The notes beneath the pieces were generated by a model that saw only the letters and a list, made by a program, of their open reading frames with translations, was not told the DNA's origin and did not search any database. The translations under genes and the position numbers were made by a program. Positions 33,060 to 42,159 of a stretch of DNA of 64,000 nucleotides are shown here, one piece after another. This DNA comes from Bacteroidota bacterium (lineage in GTDB: Bacteria; Bacteroidota; Bacteroidia; Chitinophagales; Saprospiraceae), in NCBI GenBank assembly GCA_030147525.1, contig JASBVF010000058.1, forward strand, positions 1-64,000. The letters are read 5' to 3'. Each line of letters begins with the position of its first letter. The first letter of the stretch is position 1.

Positions 33060-35840
33060 ATGAACAAACTTCCTTTCCATTTCCTCATTCTTATCCTCAC
33101 GGTCACGACCATTTGGGGGCAGGAAGTACCAAAGGTTGTTCATTTTTCCCGGCAGGATTATCGGGCACAGAATCAAAATTGGGACATTGCCCAGCGCAAA
33201 GACCTGCAAATGTTTTTTGGCAATTCCGGCGGACTGCTCAACTTCAATGGAGCTTCCTGGCAACTTTTCCCAGCGCCCTCCGGTCAGGTCATCAGGGCGG
33301 TTTCCGTCACTGAAAACAACCGGGTTTTCGTTGGCGGATATGCAACACTTGGGTATTGGGAAGCAACTGCAGAGGGCAAATTTGAGTACCATTCTCTTTT
33401 AAATAAAGTAGAAGGTGACGGCCTCGGCAACGAGGAAATCTGGCACATTCTCAACCTGGGTAACCAGGTCCTTTTCCAATCTTTTTCCACCTTATATATA
33501 TACAATGGCGACACCGTAAAAAACGTAAATGTTCCCGGGAATATCATGTTTGGCAGGAAAATCAACGACTCGGTTATTTTTCCCGTCATCAATGAGGGAC
33601 TTTACGAATTCGACAAAAAAGGCACCTTCCAAAAGATTCCCGGCAGTGATATTTTCAAAGAAAAAATCGTCGCCACCATTTTACCATTCGGAAAAAACGA
33701 AATGCTCGTTTGTACCCAGAACAGCGGGATTTTCAAGTCATCAAATGGAAAGTTTACCCCCTGGGAAGGCCCGGTTAATGAAGTTCTGAAACCGCTTCAA
33801 CTGAACAAAGCCCTTCAACTGAGCAGTGGCAATTACGTTTTCGGAACCATCCTCAGCGGCATCTTCATCACTAGCCCGGACGGTAAGATTATCTCACACA
33901 TCAATCAGGAAAAAGGTCTGCAAAACAACACCGTCCTATCGCTTTTTCAGGATCGGGCCAATGGACTTTGGGTAGGTCTCGACAAGGGAATCGACCTCGT
34001 TCTTTTCGACTCTCCACTCAAATATTTTCAGGATAAAACCGGCGAGATCGGCGCCGTTTACACCGCTGCTATTTTCGATAAAAAACTCTACGCCGGTACC
34101 AACCACGGAATTTTTTACAAAAACCATCTTGCTGACGGCTTCGACAAATTCCGGCTTCTGCCCGGCAGTCAGGGGCAAACATGGGATTTGCAGGTGTTTG
34201 ACAATCAATTGATTGCAGGGCACAACTCCGGAAGTTTCAGGCTTTCCGGCAATCAACTCACGCCCTTGTTTACCTCCACTGGTGTTTACACAACCGTTGT
34301 GCATCCCGTCCGGTCAGATATTTTGGTCCAGGGAACTTACACCGGTATCGTAGTTCTGAAAAAAGACAGCCGGGGAACCTGGCAGTTCTCAAATGGAATT
34401 GAGGGTTTCACGCAATCTGCCAGGAAACTTTTTTTTGATAAAAATGAAAGACTCTGGGTGCTGCATCCTCGTCAGGGATTATTTTTGGTAACACTGGATA
34501 GCTCGCTTCGAAAGGCTACGGGTATCGAAAACTTGAGTACGGCAAACGGTCTGCCGTCAGCGTACAACCTCGACGTGAGTCGCATCGGCGAGGATTTGAT
34601 TGTTAAATCGGATTCGCTTTTTTTTACCTGGGATGAAAAAACGCAACAATTCACCCGAAAAACTGCCATCGGGACAGAGCCGCTGAACCCGGGCAATTAC
34701 CGCCTGCTCTCCGGCCGTGCTAATGAATGGTTTAAAGCATTTCCAACATTTGTCCAATATTTTAACACCAAAAAAAACACCTTGCGCATACCCCTCCCAA
34801 CCGGCAGCGAGCAAATCGCCGTCCTGGCCGATTCGAGTTATTTGTTTTGCCTCGATGATGGCTACATCATCTTACCGCCCGGGGAGTACAGCAATATGAA
34901 AACCCTGAATGATTTCCCGCCGCCGCTCATCACGGCTGCGCATGCTGAAAACAGCCGACGACAACTGGACGACTTGTCGAACATCATTCAGCCTTTCGTT
35001 TTTAAGCCTTCTGAAAATCAACTCAAATTTTTTTTCTCCAGTCCGAATTTCACTTTTCAGCCTGCCATGCGCCACCGGCTGATAGGTTTTCATGAAACCT
35101 GGTCGCCATTTCAGCTGGAATCCAGCAAGGAATTTACCAACCTTCCTCCCGGCGACTATGAATTTCAGGTTCAATCGGAATTGACAGACGAAATCGCCTC
35201 CTTCCGCTTCACCATCGAGCCGAAGTGGTTCCAAACCGTTTGGGCAAAAGTCGTTTACCTCTGCCTGCTCCTCGCCACTTTCTGGCTACTGCTGAAGTGG
35301 CACGACCGCCGTATGCAAGCCCAGGAACGCAGGCTTCAACTCGAAAAAGAACGGGAATTGGAACAACACCGGATCGAGGCAAGAAATGAAATACTCCAAA
35401 CGGAAATCCTCAACAAAAGCCGGAAACTGGCTGATACCACGATGAACCTCGTGCGTAAAAACGAAATGCTGATGAAAATCAAGGAGGAATTGGAGCAGGC
35501 TTCCCGATCACAAAAAAGTATCCCTCCGGCCCGGGCTTTCACCAAAATGGAGCACCTGATCGATGAGCATTTGACCAGCGAGGACGACTGGAAAGTGTTC
35601 GAGTCCAATTTCAACCAACTCCACGATCAGTTTTTCAAACGGCTCAAAGATCAATACCCCGACCTTACGCCCGGCGACTTGCGCCTGGCCGCTTACCTGA
35701 AAATGAACCTGTCATCCAAGGAAATTGCGCCGCTGCTCAATATTTCCGTGCGGGGAGTTGAGAATAAACGCTATCGCCTGCGCCAAAAAATGAACCTCGA
35801 CAGCGAAGTGAATCTGACCGAATATTTGATGGGGTATTAG
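33060..35840 (+). CDS. Membrane sensor-regulator: propeller, Y_Y_Y domain and LuxR-like DNA-binding domain
   Basis: This 926-residue protein has a signal peptide (ending IWG), then many propeller-like repeats (about 40-600), a Y_Y_Y-type domain (about 640-720, FFFSSPNFTFQP...LPPGDYEFQVQSE) and one membrane helix (VYLCLLLATFWLLLKW, about 730-750). A cytoplasmic coiled coil (about 755-840) leads to a LuxR-type helix-turn-helix (TPGDLRLAAYLKMNLSSKEI, then VRGVENKRYRLRQKM). A periplasmic ligand would thus be sensed and a membrane-tethered regulator would act on DNA with no kinase step. It is divergent from actA, but nothing shows that it controls respiration. Confidence 0.9.
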   Translation: MNKLPFHFLILILTVTTIWGQEVPKVVHFSRQDYRAQNQNWDIAQRKDLQMFFGNSGGLLNFNGASWQLFPAPSGQVIRAVSVTENNRVFVGGYATLGYWEATAEGKFEYHSLLNKVEGDGLGNEEIWHILNLGNQVLFQSFSTLYIYNGDTVKNVNVPGNIMFGRKINDSVIFPVINEGLYEFDKKGTFQKIPGSDIFKEKIVATILPFGKNEMLVCTQNSGIFKSSNGKFTPWEGPVNEVLKPLQLNKALQLSSGNYVFGTILSGIFITSPDGKIISHINQEKGLQNNTVLSLFQDRANGLWVGLDKGIDLVLFDSPLKYFQDKTGEIGAVYTAAIFDKKLYAGTNHGIFYKNHLADGFDKFRLLPGSQGQTWDLQVFDNQLIAGHNSGSFRLSGNQLTPLFTSTGVYTTVVHPVRSDILVQGTYTGIVVLKKDSRGTWQFSNGIEGFTQSARKLFFDKNERLWVLHPRQGLFLVTLDSSLRKATGIENLSTANGLPSAYNLDVSRIGEDLIVKSDSLFFTWDEKTQQFTRKTAIGTEPLNPGNYRLLSGRANEWFKAFPTFVQYFNTKKNTLRIPLPTGSEQIAVLADSSYLFCLDDGYIILPPGEYSNMKTLNDFPPPLITAAHAENSRRQLDDLSNIIQPFVFKPSENQLKFFFSSPNFTFQPAMRHRLIGFHETWSPFQLESSKEFTNLPPGDYEFQVQSELTDEIASFRFTIEPKWFQTVWAKVVYLCLLLATFWLLLKWHDRRMQAQERRLQLEKERELEQHRIEARNEILQTEILNKSRKLADTTMNLVRKNEMLMKIKEELEQASRSQKSIPPARAFTKMEHLIDEHLTSEDDWKVFESNFNQLHDQFFKRLKDQYPDLTPGDLRLAAYLKMNLSSKEIAPLLNISVRGVENKRYRLRQKMNLDSEVNLTEYLMGY

Positions 35841-35918
35841 AGAGTGAGAGAGTGAGAGAGTGAGGGAATGAGAGAATGAGAGAGTGAGAGAATGAGAGAG
35901 TCAGAGAATGAGGGACGA
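35839..35918. repeat. 8-bp microsatellite, ten units
   Basis: Units alternate among AGAGAGTG, AGAGAATG and AGGGAATG, starting at the stop codon of the sensor-regulator. It fills almost the whole gap to the convergent flavoprotein gene. No coding role was seen. Confidence 0.85.
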
Positions 35919-35932
35919 TTGGAAGGTAGCCA

Positions 35933-37156
35933 TCACATGGCTGAACCGGCGAGAAATCCACCTGTCCAGGCTGCCTGAAAATTGAACCCGCCGGTGATGG
36001 CATCGATGTCAAGCACTTCGCCTGCGAGAAACAAGCCCGGGTGGATTTTACTTTCAAATTTTTTAAAATCAATCTCGTCGAGGTCAACCCCGCCCGCTGT
36101 GACAAATTCCTCCTTGAAAGTGCTCTTTCCGTTCACCTGAAACGAACCCGACGTAAGCTGCAAGCCGAGCTGCCGCAATTTTTCTTTGTTCAAATCCGCC
36201 CAGCGCATGCTCTCAGGGATGCCGGCCGCAACCACGAAACGCTCCCAAAGTCGCTTGGGTAAGTCAGGGAACGGCCCGTTGACAGCCACAATTTTTTTAC
36301 TCCAGTCCAGTTTCAACTGGTTCAAAGTTTCCAGCGCTTCCCCTGTCGTGACTTTTCCCAGCCAGTTGACCTCAATCTCAAACCGGTAGTTTCGCTGATG
36401 CAGCGCCCGTGCGCCCCAGGCAGAAAGTCGCAGAATAGCCGGCCCGCTCATGCCCCAGTGGGTGATGAGCAACGGGCCCGCTGCAGAAAGTTTTTCACCT
36501 TTTACCTGTACCCGGGCCTCCGGCACCGAAATACCCAGCAACCCGGTTAGTCTCGGATCTTTGATATTAAAAGTGAAGAGCGACGGCACCGGCGGAACGA
36601 TGCGGTGTCCCAGCCCCGCCAGCATTTCCCAAAAACGGGGACTACTGCCGGTCGCAATCATCAGTTTTTTACTTTGAAAAATATCGCCTGCCTGAGCTTT
36701 CAGGCGCCAGTGCCCGCTGGCATCCGGTGGTTGAATGGACACGACATTCTGGCCGGTTAAAACTTCGACGCCACTTCGGCGGGCTGCATCCAACAGGCAA
36801 TGAACGATGGTTTCCGAATTATCGGTTACCGGAAACATTCGCCCATCAGCCTCCGTTTTCAGCCTCACACCTCTTCCCCGGAACCACTCAACGGTATCCG
36901 AAGGACTGAAACGGTGAAACGGGCCGATGAGCGCCTTGCTTCCTCGTGGGTAGTTTTTTACCAGCTCTTTCGCATCGAAACAGGCATGCGTTACGTTGCA
37001 GCGCCCTCCTCCCGAGACCTTTACTTTTTGTAAAACCTCCCTGCCTTTTTCCAAAATGGCAACCCTGACGCCGGGATTGGCTTCAGCAAAAGTAATGGCG
37101 GAGAAAAATCCGGCTGCGCCGCCGCCCACGATGAGAACTTCGAAGTTTTTAACCAT
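35933..37156 (-). CDS. HI0933/YhiN-family flavoprotein (NAD(P)/FAD-dependent oxidoreductase)
   Basis: I chose the ATG at 37156 (MVKNFEVLIVGGG), giving 407 residues. The N-terminal dinucleotide-binding motif is VLIVGGGAAGFFSA. The family segments KVKVSGGGRCNVTHACFD, WGMSGPAILRLSAWGA and the C-terminal LAGEVLDIDAITGGFNFQAAW are clear. This conserved group is a predicted flavin-dependent reductase of unknown substrate. The gene stands alone between a microsatellite and the T9SS gene. Confidence 0.92.
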   Translation of the reverse strand: MVKNFEVLIVGGGAAGFFSAITFAEANPGVRVAILEKGREVLQKVKVSGGGRCNVTHACFDAKELVKNYPRGSKALIGPFHRFSPSDTVEWFRGRGVRLKTEADGRMFPVTDNSETIVHCLLDAARRSGVEVLTGQNVVSIQPPDASGHWRLKAQAGDIFQSKKLMIATGSSPRFWEMLAGLGHRIVPPVPSLFTFNIKDPRLTGLLGISVPEARVQVKGEKLSAAGPLLITHWGMSGPAILRLSAWGARALHQRNYRFEIEVNWLGKVTTGEALETLNQLKLDWSKKIVAVNGPFPDLPKRLWERFVVAAGIPESMRWADLNKEKLRQLGLQLTSGSFQVNGKSTFKEEFVTAGGVDLDEIDFKKFESKIHPGLFLAGEVLDIDAITGGFNFQAAWTGGFLAGSAM

Positions 37157-37213
37157 GAAAAATATTGGAATCCGGCTTCCCAAACCGGGAAACTGACGGA
37201 TGCATTTTTTGCA

Positions 37214-39472
37214 TCATTTTTTCACAAAACGCTGCACCGATCTTGCACCGCCGGCCCGGAGTTCAATTAAATAAATACCGGAGCCCAGCCTGCTCAGATC
37301 AACACTCGTTGACTGCCCCTGAAACTGACCATTTGAAACCAGCTGGCCGATTGCATTGAAGATCCGGAAACTTGCCGTCGCAGCAGTCATTTCACCCAAA
37401 CGGATGTGCAGTGCATCGCCAGCCGGATTTGGGAAAATGGCGGCCTCCAGCACGGGCCTGTTTTCTTTGGCTGAAACGAGGCATCCGTCCGTGATCGGCG
37501 AACTGTACATGCCCAGCCCGCCCCGGTAGTTGCCAACGACCATGTCGAGCAGGTCATCGCCGTTGAGCGAGGCAAAGGCGGGCCGTATGATTTCGCCTTC
37601 GGCAAACCCGGCAAAGCCGTTGTGCAGCAGGGTAAAACCGCCCCCGTCAAGGCTGTCGGAATTCACTTCGTACAATTTGATTTTGCCTTCCTCTGAGCCC
37701 GTTGCCAGCAGTTTTTGACCGCCGCAGCCGATGATAACCGGGGCGCTGTAACCCGTGACATAGCCGGGGGCCTGGGTGTTGATTTTACCAAAAAAACGAT
37801 TGTTTGGCGCCTCGTCAGGGTTAGGGTGAAACGCAGGCGCTTCGGGAGTGCCCTGGTTTGGCAGGTAGTTGATATTGCCGATCCGTTCGCCGATGATCAG
37901 GTCGGGAAGGCCGTCGCCGTTCATGTCATGGATGTGCGGTGTAGAATACTGACCGACATTGATGCCCTTCCACTGCGCCTGAATTGGGCCAAAGCTGACC
38001 GGATTACCCGGCCCGGCGATGTTTTCAGCAAAAAACAGGCTTCCAAAGCGCTCACCGACCAAAAGGTCGAGGTCGCCGTCGTTGTCCAGGTCCCCAAAAG
38101 TTGGTGCAAAACCAAACGAAACGGAAGCGAACTGCTTGAAATTCAGCCAGTTTTCATCCACAACTTCGTAAGCAGGCTCGGTTTCCGTGCCCACATTTTT
38201 TAATAAAACCAGAAACGGGTCATTCTGAAAATTGGGCAACCAGCGATTGATGTTGCCGACGACGATATCCATCAGTCCGTCGGCATTGTAATCGATGAAA
38301 GCAGGCTGTGCGCCGGTTCCAAAATCGAGCATACCCCCGACAATGAGTTTCTGCTGCTGGAGCTCGAAAACGGGAAATTCGTTGGACTGCACGTTTTTAT
38401 AAAACCAAACCACCCTCGAGTCGAAAGAACCGTCTTTTTTATTCGGGGATGTGATGAGGTCCTTGATCCCGTCGTTATCCATGTCGAGGTAGTAGGAGGC
38501 CGGGAAGTCAAAAATCTCTACCGGCACATCGTAAGACGGGAACGTAGAGTCCTGACTGTTCATCCATGCGGCCGTTGGGCTTCCGCTGTTTTTTCCTTTG
38601 ATAATGTGCGGGTAGATGAGGTCGCCGTAGAGGAGTTCCCGTGCGCCATCGTTGTCTTCGTCAAAAGTGCAAAGCGTGGCGCCACCGTGAATGCCACCCG
38701 TCCGGACATCGTCGGGTTCTGGGTTTTGAAAATTAAAAACGCACTCGGCGGGGTCAGGGCTCAGCGTCAGCGATTCGGCGAATGGCAAAATGTAAAATTT
38801 ACCCCAGCAGTCGTCGGTCAGTTTGTAGATCAGTGTGTCATCGGTGTAGCCCATTTCGGTGGCCATGTTCTGGTAGTAATTCATTTTGCTGCCCGATGAG
38901 CTGAGAGCGAGAATATCGAGGTCGCCGTCGTCGTCCATGTCGTCGATGGCCGGGTAGTCCGGTGGATTGATGGGCAGGTTGGAGAACCCGCCGCCTGCCG
39001 GAACGGGGATCACGTCAAAAGTCCATTGCGGAAAGCCGATCCGTTCAAAAACAAGTTGCCCGTTTTCAAAACTGCCCTTGTAAACCTTGATGGCCGGCAG
39101 CCCTTCGTTGCCGGCATGCGCAAAAAGATCCATGGCGCCGTCCTTGTTGTAATCACGGAGCAGCACAAAATTCCGGCAGTAGGGAAAATTAGCAGCAAAC
39201 TGCGGAGCAAACTCGTAGCGGGTTTCACCGAAGCCGCCCGTATTCAGGAAAGTCAGGTGAATGTTGCCGTTGCGGTCAAAAGCGTAGAGGTCGAGCTTGC
39301 CGTCGCCGTCCAGGTCAACAGCTGACCATTGCGGAGCATTCAGGCCGCCCGCCCAGGGGTTGAGCAGTTCGACGCCGCCTGAAGTGACGGGGACATTGAA
39401 ACGGGTAAAAACCTGGGCCGAAAGTGCGGCTACCCAGACGAATGCGAATAGACAAAGTGCTATTTTTTTCAT
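37214..39472 (-). CDS. Secreted FG-GAP/VCBS-repeat protein with type IX sorting tail
   Basis: From the ATG at 39472 the product is 752 residues with a signal peptide ending LSAQ. Many FG-GAP/VCBS calcium-binding-like repeats follow (DLDGDGKLDLYAF, DYNKDGAMDLF, DMDDDGDLDILAL, DMDNDGIKDLI, DYNADGLMDIVVG, DLDNDGDLDLLVG, DMNGDGLPDLIIG, SLNGDDLLDMVVG), forming one beta-propeller. The last 80 residues are a type A T9SS sorting domain (AAIFPNPAGDALHIRL, then LSRLGSGIYLIELRA, RFVKK). It should be exported through the T9SS and anchored or released at the cell surface. The binding partner is unknown. Confidence 0.93.
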   Translation of the reverse strand: MKKIALCLFAFVWVAALSAQVFTRFNVPVTSGGVELLNPWAGGLNAPQWSAVDLDGDGKLDLYAFDRNGNIHLTFLNTGGFGETRYEFAPQFAANFPYCRNFVLLRDYNKDGAMDLFAHAGNEGLPAIKVYKGSFENGQLVFERIGFPQWTFDVIPVPAGGGFSNLPINPPDYPAIDDMDDDGDLDILALSSSGSKMNYYQNMATEMGYTDDTLIYKLTDDCWGKFYILPFAESLTLSPDPAECVFNFQNPEPDDVRTGGIHGGATLCTFDEDNDGARELLYGDLIYPHIIKGKNSGSPTAAWMNSQDSTFPSYDVPVEIFDFPASYYLDMDNDGIKDLITSPNKKDGSFDSRVVWFYKNVQSNEFPVFELQQQKLIVGGMLDFGTGAQPAFIDYNADGLMDIVVGNINRWLPNFQNDPFLVLLKNVGTETEPAYEVVDENWLNFKQFASVSFGFAPTFGDLDNDGDLDLLVGERFGSLFFAENIAGPGNPVSFGPIQAQWKGINVGQYSTPHIHDMNGDGLPDLIIGERIGNINYLPNQGTPEAPAFHPNPDEAPNNRFFGKINTQAPGYVTGYSAPVIIGCGGQKLLATGSEEGKIKLYEVNSDSLDGGGFTLLHNGFAGFAEGEIIRPAFASLNGDDLLDMVVGNYRGGLGMYSSPITDGCLVSAKENRPVLEAAIFPNPAGDALHIRLGEMTAATASFRIFNAIGQLVSNGQFQGQSTSVDLSRLGSGIYLIELRAGGARSVQRFVKK

Positions 39473-39594
39473 TATCAAATAGTTATGAAGTGGTTTGGCT
39501 ATGGTTTTTTCAACCTGAAAGAAAACCCAAAATTAGCCGATTCGCAACCCTCAGAATTTTTTTTGGCTGCTTTTGTTCAGCACCTTGCGAAGAA

Positions 39595-40245
39595 TCACCT
39601 TTCCCCGAAAAGTAAGGTGCCAATCCGCACCATCGTACTCCCCTCCTCCACCGCAATGGCATAGTCGCCGGACATGCCCATCGAGACCTCGGTGAAATGA
39701 GCAGCCTCCGGAAAGTATCTGCCTTTCAGCGTGTCAAATATTTTTTTCAAAGTTTTAAACTCCCGCCGCACCTGCACCTCGTCTTCCGTGAAAGTGGCCA
39801 TGCCCATCACGCCGGTGATGCGGACGTTTTTAAGTTTCTGAAATTCAGGTGATTGCAGGATTTCCTCCGCTTCCTCGAGGTTCAACCCAAACTTGGTTTC
39901 TTCCTCAGCGATGTGAAACTGAAGCAGGTAATCAACCGAACGGTCGTGCTTTTTGGCTTGCTTGTTAATTTCTTTCAACAGCTTCAAACTATCCACCGAA
40001 TGAATGCAGGCAACGAACGGAGCGATGTATTTGACCTTATTCGTTTGCAGGTGGCCGATGAAGTGCCAGTCGATGTCTTTGGGGAGCACTTCCTGCTTAG
40101 CTACGAGTTCCTGCACCCTGTTTTCACCAAAAATCCGCTGGCCTTTGTTATACAGTTCGAGGATTTCGGCTTCCGGCTTTGTTTTGGAGACTGCGACAAG
40201 CCTGGTTTGTGTGGGTTGGAGTTCTGTCAGTATTTTTTCAAGCAT
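39595..40245 (-). CDS. yggS: YggS-family pyridoxal phosphate homeostasis protein
   Basis: The ATG at 40245 gives 216 residues, normal for the family; the upstream extension overlaps the promoter. Signatures are [10 protein letters not shown] (PLP-binding Lys), [26 protein letters not shown] and the C-terminal [22 protein letters not shown] (phosphate binding). It binds PLP and balances B6 vitamers and amino acid pools in the cytoplasm, with no known catalytic reaction. It is divergent from transaldolase. Confidence 0.96.
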   Translation of the reverse strand: MLEKILTELQPTQTRLVAVSKTKPEAEILELYNKGQRIFGENRVQELVAKQEVLPKDIDWHFIGHLQTNKVKYIAPFVACIHSVDSLKLLKEINKQAKKHDRSVDYLLQFHIAEEETKFGLNLEEAEEILQSPEFQKLKNVRITGVMGMATFTEDEVQVRREFKTLKKIFDTLKGRYFPEAAHFTEVSMGMSGDYAIAVEEGSTMVRIGTLLFGER

Positions 40246-40267
40246 GTTAAATATTCTTGGTGGAAAA

Positions 40268-40308
40268 CGGCGGCAAAGATACAATCTCAATGCCTACCTT
40301 TGCCGCCG
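40268..40308. promoter_or_regulatory. Symmetric divergent promoter for yggS and transaldolase
   Basis: The 11-bp inverted repeat CGGCGGCAAAG (40268-40278) and CTTTGCCGCCG (40298-40308) is perfect, with a 19-base spacer. Each arm contains the TTTG end of a -7 element: TATCTTTG on the minus strand (40274-40281) and TACCTTTG on the plus strand (40295-40302). The two -7 elements are thus back to back. Confidence 0.6.
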
Positions 40309-40353
40309 AAAGTCAAAGCTGTTCATTTTACAATTCAACAACTCATCCTTTTT

Positions 40354-41010
40354 ATGAAATTTTTCATCGATACCGCCAACCTCAACGACATCCGGGAAGC
40401 TGCCGAACTGGGCATTCTTGACGGCGTAACCACTAACCCCAGCCTCATGGCCAAGGAAGGTATTTCCGGACAGTCCAATATTGAAAAACATTACAAAGCC
40501 ATTTGCGAAATCGTGCCCGGCGACGTAAGCGCTGAAGTCATTGCCACTGATTTCAAAGGTATGGTCGAGGAAGGTAAGCGCCTCGCTGAACTGGCAGACA
40601 ACATCGTCGTGAAAGTGCCGATGATCAAGGAAGGTGTGAAAGCGATTTCTCATTTTACTGAAATCGGTATCCCGACCAACTGCACGCTGGTTTTTTCTGC
40701 TGCGCAGGCGATCCTGGCTGCAAAAGCCGGCGCCACTTACGTTTCCCCGTTCATCGGCCGTATCGACGATACGAACTGGGACGGTATGAAACTGATCAAA
40801 CATATCGCTGAGATCTATGCCATTCAGGGTTACGAAACGGAAATTCTGGCTGCTTCCATCCGCTCTTCCCGCCAAATTTCAGATGCTGCCCGCAACGGCG
40901 CCGACGTAGTGACTTGCCCGCTCAGCTCCATCATGGGCATGTTCAATCACCCGCTCACGGACATCGGGCTGGAGAAATTCCTGGCTGACTACCGTAAGCT
41001 AAATGGGTAA
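40354..41010 (+). CDS. tal: Transaldolase, short TalC/MipB type
   Basis: I start at the ATG at 40354 ([10 protein letters not shown]), because the longer open frame lies antisense to yggS. The 218-residue length is that of the small transaldolase/fructose-6-phosphate aldolase group. Conserved parts are [13 protein letters not shown], the Schiff-base Lys87 in [21 protein letters not shown] and [11 protein letters not shown]. It exchanges three-carbon units between sugar phosphates in the non-oxidative pentose phosphate pathway. The pathway assignment rather than free aldolase activity is family-based. Confidence 0.95.
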   Translation: MKFFIDTANLNDIREAAELGILDGVTTNPSLMAKEGISGQSNIEKHYKAICEIVPGDVSAEVIATDFKGMVEEGKRLAELADNIVVKVPMIKEGVKAISHFTEIGIPTNCTLVFSAAQAILAAKAGATYVSPFIGRIDDTNWDGMKLIKHIAEIYAIQGYETEILAASIRSSRQISDAARNGADVVTCPLSSIMGMFNHPLTDIGLEKFLADYRKLNG

Positions 41011-41028
41011 TCTGTAGTTTAATGGTTT

Positions 41029-41073
41029 AAAAGTTGAAGGGTTTAAATTTTACAGTTAAACCTTTCAACTTTT
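41029..41073. terminator. Hairpin after transaldolase
   Basis: AAAAGTTGAAGGGTTTAA (41029-41046) pairs with TTAAACCTTTCAACTTTT (41056-41073) with one mismatch. It lies between the convergent stops of transaldolase and the AraC-type regulator and could end both transcripts. Confidence 0.6.
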
Positions 41074-41092
41074 CAACCCTTCATCTCCTCCC

Positions 41093-41662
41093 CTACTCCT
41101 CCACTTCATTCAAGGCCCGCCGGGGCTTTACTTCCAGCTTTTTATAATCGGTGACGGACATGCCGGTAACGGATTTGAACTGACTCGACAAATGTTGCAC
41201 GCTGCTATAGCCAAGGTCCCAGGCTACATCGCTCAGGCTTTTTTCGCCGTAGGAGATCAGCTCTTTTACTTTTTCTATTTTCTGTAAAATGATGTACTTC
41301 TCGATGGTGATGCCTTCCTGTTTAGAAAAAAGTTTGCTCAGGTAGGCATAGCTCAGACCGAGTTTTTCGGATAGGAAAATCGAATTTTTGACCTCCGGCA
41401 TAGCTCCGGCATGATGGATGAGTTGGATGACGGCGGTTTTGATCTGCTCGACGATTTGTTTGTCCCGGTCCTCGATCAGTTCGAAGCCTTTGCGGCGCAG
41501 GCGCTCGGCCAGTTGGTCGAAATCAATATCCCGGGGATAATGTTTGAGCGTCGCCTCACCTAGTTGGATGGCCGTCACCTCGAGGTTCATGTCCCGGAAG
41601 ACGCCGAGGGCTGCCTCAATACAGTGCCGGCAAACCATATTTTTAATGGAAATTTTAATCAT
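41093..41662 (-). CDS. AraC-type regulator with an N-terminal HMA-like metal-binding domain
   Basis: In this 189-residue protein the first 70 residues look like a heavy-metal-associated domain: MIKISIKNMVCRHCIEAAL with a CxxC pair, then VTAIQLGEATL. Residues about 75-95 are helical. The C-terminal 90 residues are an AraC helix-turn-helix (LGLSYAYLSKLFSKQEGITI, then SDVAWDLGYSSVQHLSSQFK). I know this architecture in Bacteroidota, where it is plausibly a one-component metal sensor. It is the last gene of a minus-strand set with two HMA proteins and a DASS transporter. Metal and target genes are inference. Confidence 0.85.
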   Translation of the reverse strand: MIKISIKNMVCRHCIEAALGVFRDMNLEVTAIQLGEATLKHYPRDIDFDQLAERLRRKGFELIEDRDKQIVEQIKTAVIQLIHHAGAMPEVKNSIFLSEKLGLSYAYLSKLFSKQEGITIEKYIILQKIEKVKELISYGEKSLSDVAWDLGYSSVQHLSSQFKSVTGMSVTDYKKLEVKPRRALNEVEE

Positions 41663-41714
41663 AACAAGTGCATCATTTCAGGTAAAACAACAGTGAAATC
41701 TCTAATGAATAACG

Positions 41715-42074
41715 TTAACCTTCTCCATCAGTGTGTCTGTAGTGGCAGCAAGCCGGTAGTTTTTCATAGATCTCGTCGTCAGCCTTCACCGATCCGGTAT
41801 CGTGGCCTGCATCTGCGACAAGCTGCTGTAATTTAGCAAGGCTTGTGACCTTTGGGTTAAATTTTACGGTTACTGCCCCGGATTGCAGGTCCCAGGTCGC
41901 TTTGTTCACACCACGCACCTCCAGCGCTGATTCGATACGGTTTTTACACAAACTGCAATTGCCGGATGCTTTAAAAGTTTTGGTAACGAGGCTGACCGTA
42001 GTTTTTTGTTTTAAAAACTGGTAAACCATAATGCCCCCCATTAAAAGGTACGGAATTGAGCGAAGTCGTATCAT
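41715..42074 (-). CDS. Membrane-anchored HMA-domain protein with C-terminal CCH..H
   Basis: This 119-residue protein has a short hydrophobic N-terminal anchor (YLLMGGIMVYQF) and then an HMA domain with SGNCSLCKNRIESAL (CxxC) and the conserved TVKFNPK...VADAGHDTG end. A C-terminal extension, LPACCHYRHTDGEG, offers a second Cys/His metal site not found in simple CopZ-like chaperones. It is a likely soft-metal (copper-like) binding protein. It shares clear sequence similarity with the next gene, so the pair probably arose by duplication. Confidence 0.8.
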   Translation of the reverse strand: MIRLRSIPYLLMGGIMVYQFLKQKTTVSLVTKTFKASGNCSLCKNRIESALEVRGVNKATWDLQSGAVTVKFNPKVTSLAKLQQLVADAGHDTGSVKADDEIYEKLPACCHYRHTDGEG

Positions 42075-42159
42075 CTTGAAAGATTTAAAAATGAACGGTG
42101 AAATTTGCCATTTTACCGGCGCCCGGTAGAGCCGATGACCGGAGTACTGTTTTTTTAGC

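Noticed and set aside
36041-37196. Several plus-strand open frames of 60-77 codons
   Set aside because: All are shadows of the HI0933-type flavoprotein gene.
39853-40353. N-terminal extension of transaldolase by 167 codons
   Set aside because: The extension is antisense to yggS and crosses both promoters; the conserved enzyme begins at the ATG at 40354.
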